This document shows positions 19,131 through 28,700 of a stretch of DNA of 64,000 nt, in pieces; position 1 is the stretch's first letter; the number at the start of each line of letters is the position of its first letter. The notes below the pieces were generated by a model. The model searched no databases, had not been told where the DNA came from, and worked only from the letters and a program-made list of their open reading frames with translations. The translations under genes were made by a program, and so were the position numbers. The stretch is from NCBI RefSeq assembly GCF_020804225.1, contig NZ_WJBI01000019.1:16587-80586 (forward strand), read 5' to 3'. This DNA comes from Methanosarcina sp. DH2 (GTDB lineage: Archaea; Halobacteriota; Methanosarcinia; Methanosarcinales; Methanosarcinaceae).

Positions 19131-19760
19131 TTATTTCTCTATCTCTTCAGGGCTTCTTGCCACTGAAACCAGAGCGGGTCTGACAACTCTCTCGTTTAAA
19201 GCATATCCTGATTTATAAACTTCAACTATAGTATTGTCAGGAACGTCGGAGGTTTCTACGTGCTGGACAGCCTCATGCCTGTGAGGGTCAAATTCGCCTG
19301 CCTTTTCGCATTTTATCCTCTCAAGTCCATACTTTTCCAGGATAGAGAAAAACTGCTTTGAAAGCTGCTCGATTCCACTTACAATTGAACTCATGTCTTC
19401 TGCAGTACGTGCAGATTTCAAGGCGCGATCGAAGTTATCTGTTACTTCGACAAAGTCAAGAAGCACCTGTTCAAGCGCAGCTTTTCGGTTCTCTTCCATC
19501 TGACGGGCAGTTCTTTTTCTGAAGTTATCAAAATCCGCTGCAAGCCGAAAAAGCTGATCCTTGAGAAGTTCGTTTTCCTCCCTGCATGCAGCTTCCGGAC
19601 TCTTTTCAGCTCCGGAACTTACAGGTTCATTTTCAGGACTTGCTATTGTTTCATCGGCTTTATCAACCGAAGATCCAGAGTTCTGAGCTTCTGAATTTTC
19701 AGCCTGCATCTGGCTCTCTTCTTTTGAATGCATATTTTCTTTTTTACTGGACTTCTTCAT
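19131..19760 (-). CDS. grpE: Nucleotide exchange factor GrpE
   Basis: ADP-release factor for DnaK. The N-terminal 60 residues are charged and disordered. A long dimerising helix follows (residues ~60-120, with RLAADFDNFRKRTARQMEE), then the beta domain with EFDPHRHEAVQHVETSDVP and VEVYKSGYALNERVVRPALV, the GrpE signature. The length of 209 residues is typical. It sits upstream of dnaK on the same strand, separated by an unusually long AT-rich gap. Confidence 0.96.
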   Translation of the reverse strand: MKKSSKKENMHSKEESQMQAENSEAQNSGSSVDKADETIASPENEPVSSGAEKSPEAACREENELLKDQLFRLAADFDNFRKRTARQMEENRKAALEQVLLDFVEVTDNFDRALKSARTAEDMSSIVSGIEQLSKQFFSILEKYGLERIKCEKAGEFDPHRHEAVQHVETSDVPDNTIVEVYKSGYALNERVVRPALVSVARSPEEIEK

Positions 19761-19886
19761 CTATCAATCCCCATGAAATTATTTTAAATGTAGCGCTCGT
19801 CTTGATCTGTGATTGTTTGTAATTCTATAAATACTTTTCGGAGCTGCGGACAGGATATCTCCCTGAAAAAGCAAAAAAAAGAAAAA

Positions 19887-20336
19887 TCAGTAAAAGTGGT
19901 TTTGAAGTTTATAAGATAGTGCTTTGAGCATTATGACGCCTGCAATCATACAGGCCGCAACTGCCGAAATTACCTGTTCCCATCCAAGAACGGAAATTCC
20001 TCCATCTAACGCAAACTGAACGCCTCCTACGAGAGAAACAAACACGAAGGAGAGCCCAAAACCTGCCAGTGCTCCTCCTATAATGGAACTCAGGGTGTCA
20101 AGGCCCTGCCTCTCATAAAATACCATTCCCCCTATAAAAATCACGGCAAAGATCATGAGTACGAATGCCGGCGGCAGGGGACTTGATTTAGTAGAGAATA
20201 TATCAAATAACCCTAGCCCCATGTCAACCAGGAATATACCCATAAGAACTGCAATAGCGAGGGTTTTGACAAAAGGATTTTCAAACAAAGACTGAGAATC
20301 TGGGTTTTTGCTGTTGATTTTACCAGCCACCATCAA
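19887..20336 (-). CDS. Membrane protein upstream of grpE (orf16-like)
   Basis: 149 residues with four predicted transmembrane helices (TLAIAVLMGIFLVDMGLGLF, FVLMIFAVIFIGGMVFY, IIGGALAGFGLSFVFVSLVG, VISAVAACMIAGVIMLKAL). Its size (~16 kDa) and position match orf16 of the Methanosarcina dnaK locus. Function unknown. It begins with two methionine codons, either of which could be the start. Confidence 0.75.
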   Translation of the reverse strand: MMVAGKINSKNPDSQSLFENPFVKTLAIAVLMGIFLVDMGLGLFDIFSTKSSPLPPAFVLMIFAVIFIGGMVFYERQGLDTLSSIIGGALAGFGLSFVFVSLVGGVQFALDGGISVLGWEQVISAVAACMIAGVIMLKALSYKLQNHFY

Positions 20337-20931
20337 ATATTGTTTAAGTATTATCCAAGTATTATAACGCTTACTTTTAAGCTATAAACTATATAAATTA
20401 TATAAATCTTTACTTACGTAACCGGATTATTTCCTCTCTTGCACTTTTCCTTTATATCCTCTTATTCATTTAGTTGCCTAATTTTCCATAGCCTTAATTT
20501 CACCTAGGGAGTACGAAGTCTGTTTCAGCAGAGTTACGGCTCTGCAGTGCGCTACCCTTTTAGCTGCGCTCAAGAGGACTAATATAGGTTTTTAGTAAAG
20601 CTTCATTCGCCCAAGCAAACTAACTTTTTAATGGTGATGTTTTTTTCACTTTGCTCAAGAGGACTAATCTTTGTTTTGTTTACTTCCGTTTTTTGTCGCT
20701 TTTATTTTTTTCTTGTTTTTTTCTTGTTTTTTTCTTGTTTGTTTCTTATTTGTTTCTTGCTGACTCCTTCGGTCGTTTTTACTTATTGTTTTTTCTCGTC
20801 ATTTTTGTAGTAAAGGCAACTTGAAGGCGAGAGTGGCCAAAGGGGAGTGAAATAAGAAATGTCATTTTTCAGGAGTATTTTTTCTATGCAGGACAAAAAG
20901 TAATATAAAATGACCGGGTTTTTCTTTTCCG
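20337..20931. other. Intergenic region between orf16 and mfnD, with repeats
   Basis: About 595 bases between divergent genes. 20513-20582 is a relative of the 8.5 kb palindromic repeat: it has a GCAGAG/CTCTGC stem and ends CGCTCAAGAGGACTAA. The ending recurs near 20650 as TGCTCAAGAGGACTAA. 20707-20760 is a run of TTTTTTCTTG-type units. TAATATAAAAT at 20901-20911 could be the mfnD TATA box. Confidence 0.6.
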
Positions 20932-21894
20932 ATGAAAATCCTTATTGCAGAATTCGCTGTCGGTACGGATATTGAAAAGTCCCTGATCCCGGAAGGGGCA
21001 GCTATGCTAAAGACACTTGCGGAAAGTTTTGTCCGCGTGGGGCATGAAGTGTATTATCCTTCTGCAGGCACAGACATATGTGCAGGCACACCATTGAAAT
21101 CAACGGCTGAAAACTTCAGGCATGTAATTGAAAGAGAGGCAAAGAAGTACGATGCGGGATTGCTTATTGCTCCTGATGGAATGCTTTCGGAACTGAACAG
21201 GATCCTTGAAGAGAATACCGTGAACCTGGGGTGCTCTCCAAGTTCTGCAGCCTGCTGTGCAGATAAACTCATGTGTACGAACATCCTGAAAAAAGCCGGG
21301 ATTAACGCTCCTGAAATTGCGGAAAAGGCCAGAGAAGGTGGAAAGTACGTTATAAAACCAAGATTCGGATGCGGGGCAGAGGCAACATATCTGGTTGCAG
21401 AGTTCGAAAAGACAGAGGAATTCATAGCAAGCGAATACATTGAAGGAAAACATCTGAGTGTAAGCCTGATTGCAGGAAAAAAACCTCTTCTACTTACGGT
21501 AAATCGCCAGTTTATTGAGTTTGAAGAGAAAAAGGACAGGGAAGGGGAAAATCCGGCGAAAACCGAGGTTTCAGTAATAAAATACAATGGCAGCCTGACT
21601 CCTTACCAGACTTCCAGAGTAAATGAACTCTATGAAACTGCAATCTCCACAGTAAAATGTCTGGACTGTTTCGGGTATGTGGGTGTGGACATCGTACTTT
21701 CCGATCTTCCGTATGTGGTGGATGTAAATCCAAGGCCTACAGCCTCGTTATTCGGGATTAACAGGGTCATGAAGGAGGAAATAGGCGAACTTCTTCTAAT
21801 GAATAGATTCGGAGAACTCCCTGATTCGGTACGAATAGAAGGGGAGTATCACTTTTCGAAAGATATGCTTGGCGAGCTTTTCGGGAAGAGCTGA
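20932..21894 (+). CDS. mfnD: Tyramine--L-glutamate ligase MfnD
   Basis: ATP-grasp enzyme joining tyramine and glutamate to give gamma-glutamyltyramine, the start of the methanofuran side chain. Sequence features are KYVIKPRFGCGAEATYLV (ATP-binding lysine and glycine loop), EYIEGKHLSVSLI, and VGVDIVLSDLPYVVDVNPRP with the metal-binding acidic and Asn residues. At 320 residues it has the usual length. mfnF and mfnE follow on the same strand, supporting the assignment. Confidence 0.88.
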   Translation: MKILIAEFAVGTDIEKSLIPEGAAMLKTLAESFVRVGHEVYYPSAGTDICAGTPLKSTAENFRHVIEREAKKYDAGLLIAPDGMLSELNRILEENTVNLGCSPSSAACCADKLMCTNILKKAGINAPEIAEKAREGGKYVIKPRFGCGAEATYLVAEFEKTEEFIASEYIEGKHLSVSLIAGKKPLLLTVNRQFIEFEEKKDREGENPAKTEVSVIKYNGSLTPYQTSRVNELYETAISTVKCLDCFGYVGVDIVLSDLPYVVDVNPRPTASLFGINRVMKEEIGELLLMNRFGELPDSVRIEGEYHFSKDMLGELFGKS

Positions 21895-21924
21895 AAATAT
21901 GGATAGTGTGAACAATTACGGATC

Positions 21925-22040
21925 TTAGTTATAGACTTTAATTATAGACTTTAATTATAGACTTTATATAGACTTTAATTATAGACTTTAGTCATAGACT
22001 TTAATTATAAACTTTAGTTATAGATCTTAGTTATAAACCT
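21925..22040. repeat. AT-rich tandem repeat (TATAGACTTTAAT-type units)
   Basis: About eight imperfect units of 12-13 bases built on TATAGACTTTAAT fill the gap between mfnD and mfnF. Confidence 0.85.
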
Positions 22041-22066
22041 GGAAAAAACACGGAACGGAACTAAAA

Positions 22067-23056
22067 ATGCATTCAAAAATTATAGGGCTTGACATTGGAG
22101 GGGCGAACACAAAGCTTGCTTCCTCGGACGGAACTCTTGTGGAACTTCACTACCTGCCTCTCTGGAAGAATACCAGGCTTCCGGAAGTCTTAAAAGAAAT
22201 TGCACAAAGGCTGAAACCTGAAAGAGTTGCTGTTGTGATGACAGGAGAACTCGCGGACTGTTTTGAAGACAAAGAGCAGGGCATTCACTTTATAAAAGAT
22301 ACTGTTGATTCTGCTTTCGGTCCCGAAAAAGTATATTATATAAACAGTCAGGGAAGGTTCCATAGTGAAGATGGCTCCCTGAGGGAGCTTGCTGCCGCAA
22401 ACTGGGCAGCCTCGGCCAGACTGATAGGGGAGGAGATAGGAGACTGTCTTTTTGTTGATGTTGGCAGTACTACAAGTGATATTATTCCGATCATATCAGG
22501 GGAGCACAGGGCAGGGCTTACGGACTTTGAACGCTTGCTCAGGAGCGAACTTGTATACGCGGGCACTCTCAGAACAAATCTTGCTGCACTTCTTGAAAAG
22601 GTAAAGCTTGAGAAAGGCATATGCAGGACATCCTCGGAACTTTTTGCAACGACAGCAGATGCTTATCTCATTCTCGGGAAAATCGATGAAGCTGCGTACA
22701 CATGTGAGACTGCCGACGGAGCAGGCAGGAACAAAACAGATGCCATGCGCAGAATTGCAAGGCTGGTCTGCGCAGACCTTTCAGAGGTAGAGGGAAGGGA
22801 AATATACGAGATTGCAGAGCAGGTAAAAGAAAAACAGATCTCTACCCTGGCTGAAGCGATCTTCGAAGTTGCGGAAAGAAATGGACTTAAGAAGATTGCA
22901 GCAGCAGGACTTGGAGAGTTCCTTACAAAGGAAGCTGCAGAAAGGCTCGGACTTGAATGCATTTCTGTTTCAGGGCGCTGGGGAGGAGAGATCTCGAAGG
23001 TCTTTCCGGCATATGCTGCCGCCCATCTTCTGGAAGCCGAAAAGTCTAAAAATTGA
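22067..23056 (+). CDS. mfnF: Methanofuran biosynthesis protein MfnF (furan--tyramine coupling)
   Basis: ASKHA-fold enzyme that condenses the aminomethylfuran diphosphate with gamma-glutamyltyramine. The N-terminal phosphate-binding loop is IIGLDIGGANTKLASSDG and a second is DCLFVDVGSTTSDIIPI, as in hydantoinase/acetone-kinase-like proteins of one-carbon pathways. The length is 329 residues. It lies between mfnD and mfnE. In Methanocaldococcus the homologue is adjacent to mfnD, which agrees. Confidence 0.88.
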   Translation: MHSKIIGLDIGGANTKLASSDGTLVELHYLPLWKNTRLPEVLKEIAQRLKPERVAVVMTGELADCFEDKEQGIHFIKDTVDSAFGPEKVYYINSQGRFHSEDGSLRELAAANWAASARLIGEEIGDCLFVDVGSTTSDIIPIISGEHRAGLTDFERLLRSELVYAGTLRTNLAALLEKVKLEKGICRTSSELFATTADAYLILGKIDEAAYTCETADGAGRNKTDAMRRIARLVCADLSEVEGREIYEIAEQVKEKQISTLAEAIFEVAERNGLKKIAAAGLGEFLTKEAAERLGLECISVSGRWGGEISKVFPAYAAAHLLEAEKSKN

Positions 23057-23120
23057 GTCTCTTAATCTTAGTCTCTTAAACTGAGTCTCTTAAACCGAGT
23101 CTCTTAAACTGAGTCTCTGA
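23057..23120. repeat. 14-bp tandem repeat GTCTCTTAAACTGA
   Basis: Four full units of 14 bp (23057, 23071, 23085, 23099) and a partial fifth lie immediately after the mfnF stop. Units differ by one to four bases. Confidence 0.9.
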
Positions 23121-23202
23121 TATTTCTGTTTCCCTGAAGAAATTAGTAATATGACTGAAAATCATTAGAATTGAGGAAAAACCTAACGGACGAGAAATCT
23201 CA

Positions 23203-23880
23203 ATGAAAGCTGTGAGGGTAGTCATCAAATTAGGAGGGAGTCTGATCAGCGAAGCTCCAGAACTTATTGACAGGCTCGTAAAAGAATTTGGCTCAGGACA
23301 TTCAGGGACTGCCCCTGATGAGAGGGTTTCCGAAAGAATTCTGTTTTCCATCCTTATAGTACCCGGAGGAGGGATATTTGCAGATGCCGTAAGGAGAGCT
23401 GACTTGAGGTTCGGACTTGGAGACGATGCAGCTCACTGGATGGCTGTGCTTGGCATGGAGCAATACGCCTGCTATTTGCGGGACAAAAGCGGTGCAGTAG
23501 GTACGGATTCAATAACAGAACTGCCTCCGGGCGTGTCAATTCTTTTTCCTTACAGGCTGTTGAAGGAAGAAGATCCTCTGCCTCACTCATGGGAAGTTAC
23601 TTCGGACACAATTGCTGCCTGGATCGCGAAGCAGACAGGAGCCCTGTTCATTAAGGCTACAGATGTTGACGGGATATTCAGGGAAGGAGAACTGAGCAGA
23701 GAAATTTTTGCCTCCGATTTTCCCGAAAATTTTGAAAGCTGCATTGACCCTTTCCTGCCCGGATTCCTTCAGAAAAACAAAATGCAGTGCGTAATTATAA
23801 ACGGGAAATTTCCTGAAAGAGTAATTCAGGCGGTGTACGGGAAGCCTGTACCCTGTACGGCGGTAAAGGGGAATATTTAA
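23203..23880 (+). CDS. mfnE: [5-(aminomethyl)furan-3-yl]methyl phosphate kinase MfnE
   Basis: Amino-acid-kinase-fold enzyme that phosphorylates the furan phosphate to its diphosphate, the substrate of MfnF. Motifs: VVIKLGGSLI (ATP site), LIVPGGGIFADAVRRAD, and GALFIKATDVDGIF near the nucleotide loop. The 225-residue length is typical. With mfnD and mfnF, three steps of methanofuran assembly are clustered here. The ATG at 23203 has no clear ribosome site. Confidence 0.87.
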   Translation: MKAVRVVIKLGGSLISEAPELIDRLVKEFGSGHSGTAPDERVSERILFSILIVPGGGIFADAVRRADLRFGLGDDAAHWMAVLGMEQYACYLRDKSGAVGTDSITELPPGVSILFPYRLLKEEDPLPHSWEVTSDTIAAWIAKQTGALFIKATDVDGIFREGELSREIFASDFPENFESCIDPFLPGFLQKNKMQCVIINGKFPERVIQAVYGKPVPCTAVKGNI

Positions 23881-24058
23881 ATTGTATATCGTATATGACT
23901 AGGGGAGAGAAGCAAACCGTATCCAAAAAGCATCATTACATTCAGTTCATCAGATTTGTTGATGTTAATAAAGGTGCCGAAAAAAGAGCAGGATACCGAA
24001 GCTTAAGTAAGGTGCCTGATTTACCGGTTAATTCATTACAGTTCACTATAAGGAATAA

Positions 24059-24244
<186 letters not shown>

Positions 24245-24336
24245 TTTTGGCCTGAATGCCGAAAGATCAAGAAGAGCATTGTGAAAGCATCTTGAAACTG
24301 GTCAACAGTATCATATAGATTATAAGAGGGATTAAA

Positions 24337-24606
24337 ATGGGCGATGTTGCAGCAAAAATTAAAATTATGCCAGAAAGCGTTGAAACCGACCTTGCAGAAT
24401 TGAAAGAGAAAATAAAAGCCGTAATTCCTGCAGGGGCAGACCTTCACGGAGATGTCGTTGAGGAGCCTATCGCTTTTGGCTTGAAGGCTCTGATTGTAAC
24501 ATTAATCGTTAATGACGAAGAAGGCGGAACTGAACCTGCAGAAGAAGCCTTTGCAAAAGTTTCCGGCGTCGAGAATGTTCAGGTTCTGGAAGCCTATCGC
24601 ATCTGA
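24337..24606 (+). CDS. ef1b: Translation elongation factor 1-beta (aEF-1B)
   Basis: Guanine nucleotide exchange factor for archaeal EF-1alpha. The 89-residue single domain begins MGDVAAKIKIMPESVETDL and contains EPIAFGLKALIVTLIVNDEE, the family core; the end VENVQVLEAYRI is also characteristic. The zinc-ribbon gene lies upstream and tRNA-Ala lies 64 bp downstream. Confidence 0.95.
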   Translation: MGDVAAKIKIMPESVETDLAELKEKIKAVIPAGADLHGDVVEEPIAFGLKALIVTLIVNDEEGGTEPAEEAFAKVSGVENVQVLEAYRI

Positions 24607-24620
24607 GAAGGAAAAAAGAA

Positions 24621-24648
24621 CCGGATAACGTTTCCGGAAAACTTTTTT
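24621..24648 (+). terminator. Possible terminator after EF-1 beta
   Basis: CCGGA (24621-24625) and TCCGG (24633-24637) form a short stem followed by AAAAC and six T. Confidence 0.4.
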
Positions 24649-24670
24649 CATCATTCTCTTTTTCATAAAA

Positions 24671-24742
24671 GGGCTCGTAGATCAGGGGAAGATCGTTACG
24701 TTCGCAACGTAAAGGCCGCGGGTTCAAATCCCGCCGAGTCCA
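24671..24742 (+). tRNA. tRNA-Ala (anticodon CGC)
   Basis: All arms fold. The acceptor GGGCTCG pairs with CGAGTCC and includes a G3-U70 wobble, the alanine identity element. D stem GATC/GATC; anticodon stem TTACG/CGTAA around loop TTCGCAA (anticodon CGC, reads GCG); T stem GCGGG/CCCGC with loop TTCAAAT. Discriminator A; CCA is not encoded. 72 nucleotides, no intron. Confidence 0.97.
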
Positions 24743-25781
24743 TTAATTAAGTAATCAGAGTCGAGTTTCCACGATCGGAAACTCCATTTATCATTCTGAA
24801 TTCGCTATCCAGAAAATCAATTTTGAGTTTTTGGATTGGTTCTATCAGTACTGAATGAAAAAAACTCTTTTTGAATCTCTTGAAACTTTTTTTAGATATT
24901 TTAAATTCTTTCTGATTTTTCTTTTTTCGATGGACATCAGACGGGCTGGTGGTTGCGTCTTCAGCAGGCATAATTTCAGGAGTATTTGATGCTGGTTGCT
25001 AAGGCTTAAATTGATATAAGTGATAATCAATATAACTGGGTTACACTGTTAATTTTTTATAGACATTTTAAAAATCTATCAGATTTTTGAAGGAATATAT
25101 TTCCCTTATGATTCCGATAAAGGCAAAGACACATTGTTTAACTTTCTAAAAATAGCAAAGAATTAAATACAAATAACTCTTTTTAAATATTAGTGTGGTT
25201 ATCCCACGCTAGAATAACCCCCTCAGATGGCCAGGGAAAGTTGAAGCTCCCCCTGGCCACTCTAATATACAAAACTCTTTTTAAAGAGAGAATTTTTCAG
25301 TTGAGCTTTTCTATCTCGTGGCGTTTTAAGCTTATATTTTAATTCTCTTTTATTGCTTTTGCTTTCTTGATGTTTGTTTTTCTGAAAAAACAATATAAAC
25401 ATAGTTAACTATTATAAAAAGTTCCTTAAATTTTTTACCCAGAAAAAAATATTTATAAAACATCAGGTTTAATTATTTATAGATCTTAACTTTTAAAAAT
25501 CCGGTAACACATCATATGCTTTTTAAATAATGGATACATAACAGACCAGCGCATATTTTTTTTACAACCCCTATATATCGGATTGAAGGGAATAAATAGC
25601 GGAAAAATGGGAAAATCCGCAAAAGGCTATTTTTAACCCTGTTTTTAAGTGAAAATTGATTTTTCACTCTGAGATATAGAGACTAAGGCAAAAAGTAAAA
25701 AATGGGGGACTGGAAGTTATTAAGAGTAACAGCTTTCCCGGGAAGAAAGAAGAGGCTGGAGAATTAGAACAGGAAAATTCA
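24743..25781. other. Long AT-rich gap before the PAS kinase
   Basis: About 1040 bases. No convincing gene; short frames on the - strand (24747-25030) are lysine-rich and low in complexity. Two hairpins at 25197-25258 are listed separately. TATATAT near 25573 could be a TATA box. A 21-codon frame 25702-25767 precedes the kinase out of frame. Confidence 0.55.
25197..25258. ncRNA. Paired hairpins, candidate small RNA or terminator pair
   Basis: GGTTAT/ATAACC (25197-25202 with 25214-25219) is followed by GGCCAGGG/CCCTGGCC (25229-25236 with 25251-25258), standing out as GC-rich in an AT-rich gap. No T-run follows directly. Confidence 0.35.
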
Positions 25782-28700
25782 ATGGCGATTCATGAAAAAA
25801 TAACAGAGCCCCTCCCTTCAGAGAACCCTAATCCTGTTCTCAGGGTAGGAAAGAATGGAAAGGTTCTTTATGCCAATAGAGCAGCCTGCTTTCTTCTTGA
25901 GCACTGGGGCATAAAAGAAGGAGAAGAGCTTCCTCAATCACTGGGGCACGGTATAAGAAGGATTCTTTCGCAAAAAAAGCCTGAAAACCTTGAAATCAAC
26001 ATTGGGAGTGCTACATATGCTCTAAAGCTTTATCCTCATTCGAAAGATGGATTCACAGATATCTATGGGTTTGACATAAGCTACAGAGTACGGGCTGAAG
26101 AGAAACTTATGTCTCAGCATGAGAGATTGGAAAAACTTGTTGGGCTGAGGACCTTTGAGTACGTAGAAGCAAACGAGAAACTTGCACAGGAAGTAACCGA
26201 GAGAAAGAGGATTGAAAAGACCCTTCAGAATAATCTTCAGTTTCTTGAAACACTTCTTGACAACATTCCAAGCTCTGTATTCCAGAGAGACCTTAATGAG
26301 ATTTATGTGAACTGTAACGAGAGTTTTGCCAGGAAAATTATGGGTCTTCCAAAGGAGATGGTTATAGGGGGATCATTCTCCGAGTTTCAGAAGAGAGTTC
26401 CAAAAGAACTGGCTGAGATATATTATAAACATGACAGGGAACTTCTCAATAATGGGGGAAGCCATTACTACGAGACCAGGGTTATCTGCGCTGACGGCGT
26501 AAGCAGAGACTTTCTGTTTCATAAGGCCACCTACGAAAATAGTTCCGGAGAAATTGCCGGAATTGTGGGCGTAATGCTGGATATTACTCCTCGCAAAGAA
26601 GCTGAAAAATTTTTCAGAAAAAGTGAGGAGAGATATAGGATTGTTGCCGAGCAGACAGGCCAGCTAGTTTATGATTATGAGACTGAATCAAAACAAATTG
26701 ACTGGGCTGGAGCGATCCCGCAGCTTACAGGCTGCAGTCCTCAAGAGTTCAAGCAGGTAGATATGGAAAGCTGGATAGAACACATCCATCCTGAAGACCG
26801 CGATAAGGCACGGAAAGCACATGAAAAGTGTATGAAAAACGGGGGGAGATATCTTGAAGAATACAGGTTTAGAAGGAAAGACGGAAGCTACTTCTATGTA
26901 GAAGATAATGGCGTGTGCCTTCAGGATAATCTTAACCAGGTTTACCGGGTTGTCGGAGTAATAAAAGATATTACAGAAAGAAAATTCGCCGGAGAAATTC
27001 TCGAGAGAAGCGAGGAAAGATTCCGCATAACAGCAGAACAGACCGGGCAACTCGTTTATGATTATAATGTTGAAAATAATCACAGTTCGTGGGCAGGAGC
27101 AATTGAAGAACTTACAGGATATAGTTTTGAAGAGTTCCAGGGCTTCACTCCCGAAGTATGGGCTCAGCACGTTCACCCTGAAGACCGGGAAAAAGCAGTA
27201 AAAGCCCATGAAGAGTGCATTAAGAATGGGGGGAAATATTTTGAAGAATACAGATTCAGAAAAAAAGATGGAAGCTACATCTGCGTTGAAGATGGCGGAA
27301 TTTACCTGAAAGCCGAAAATAGAGGCATATGCAGGGTTCTCGGGGTAATAAAAGATATCACTGATAGGAAACTTGCTCACAATAGACTGGAACAGAGTGA
27401 GAAACGCTACCGTTTAATCGCAGAAAAAACTAAAATGCTTTTATATTTCGATAACTATGCGGATGACAAAACTGATTGGGCAGGAGCAATTCCTCAGATT
27501 ACAGGGTATAGTTATGAGGAGTTCCAGAAAGTCAGAGTTAATGATTGGATGTGCCTGATTCACCCGGAAGACCTCCAGAAGGTAAGGGCTGCTCACGAAT
27601 ATTGTATGCATTATGGGGGTGATTTCTATCAGAACTACAGATTCAGGAGAAAGGATGGAAGTTACTTCTATGTAGAGGATGAGGGAGTTTACCTGAAAGA
27701 TGAAAAAGGCTGCGTGTATTTGGCAGCCAGAGTGATAAAAGACATCACGGAGAAGAGGTCTGCACAGGAAAAGCTTCTGGAAAGTGAAGAAAGATTCAGG
27801 ATAGCTGCCGAGCAGACCGGGCAGATAGTATTTGAACATGACCACCGGGAGAAAAATATCAAGTGGGCAGGCGCTATCCAGGATGTCACGGGGTATACAG
27901 TAGAAGAATTTAATAAACTCGGCAATTCATGGGCAGATCATATTCATCCCGAAGACAGGAAAAGAGCGCTTGGTGAACTCAGGACATTTCAAGAAAAAGC
28001 AAATAACTTCCGTGTTGAGTACAGGTTCAGGAAGAAGGATGGGAGCTATATCCATCTGGAAGATAGCGGAGTCTATCTGAGGAATAAAAACGGAAGCATT
28101 CGAAAAGCTTTCGGAGTAATGAAAGATATTACAGGCATAAAACTTGCTTCGGAAAAACTGAAAGAAAGTGAAGCGCGCTACAGGTCCTTTATGAAAAACT
28201 TCAGAGGAATTGCTTTCCAGATGGGGCTTGATTTCAACCTGATCCTCATAGACGGCAGTATAGAAGAGACTACGGGGTACAGAAGAGAGGACTTTATTTC
28301 CGGAAATGTTAACTGGTACCAGATTGTTCATCCCGAAAGCATGAAAAGTCTTTTTGATAATAGGGATAAATTGATAAAAGATCCATTGCTCTTCATAGAA
28401 CATGATTACAGAATAGTACACAAAGATGGAACAGTAAAGTGGGTCCGCGAGGTTTTTCAGAATGTTTTCGATGCTACAGGGAAAAATAGAATTTTGCAGG
28501 GTGCGGTTTACGATATAAGCAAACAAAAAGAAGCTGAAGAATCTCTTGCAAAAGTGGAAGAAATCCGTAAAAAGGAAATACATCACAGGATTAAAAATAA
28601 TCTGCAGGTAATCTCAAGCCTTCTTGAACTTCAGGCAGAAAGATTTGACGATACGGAAGTTCTGGAAGCTTTTCGTGAGAGCCAGAACCGTGTTGCTACA

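Noticed and set aside
26688..27380. 230-codon - strand frame opposite the PAS kinase, with similar frames at 27441 and 27927
   Set aside because: They recur because the PAS units are repeated; antisense translation only.
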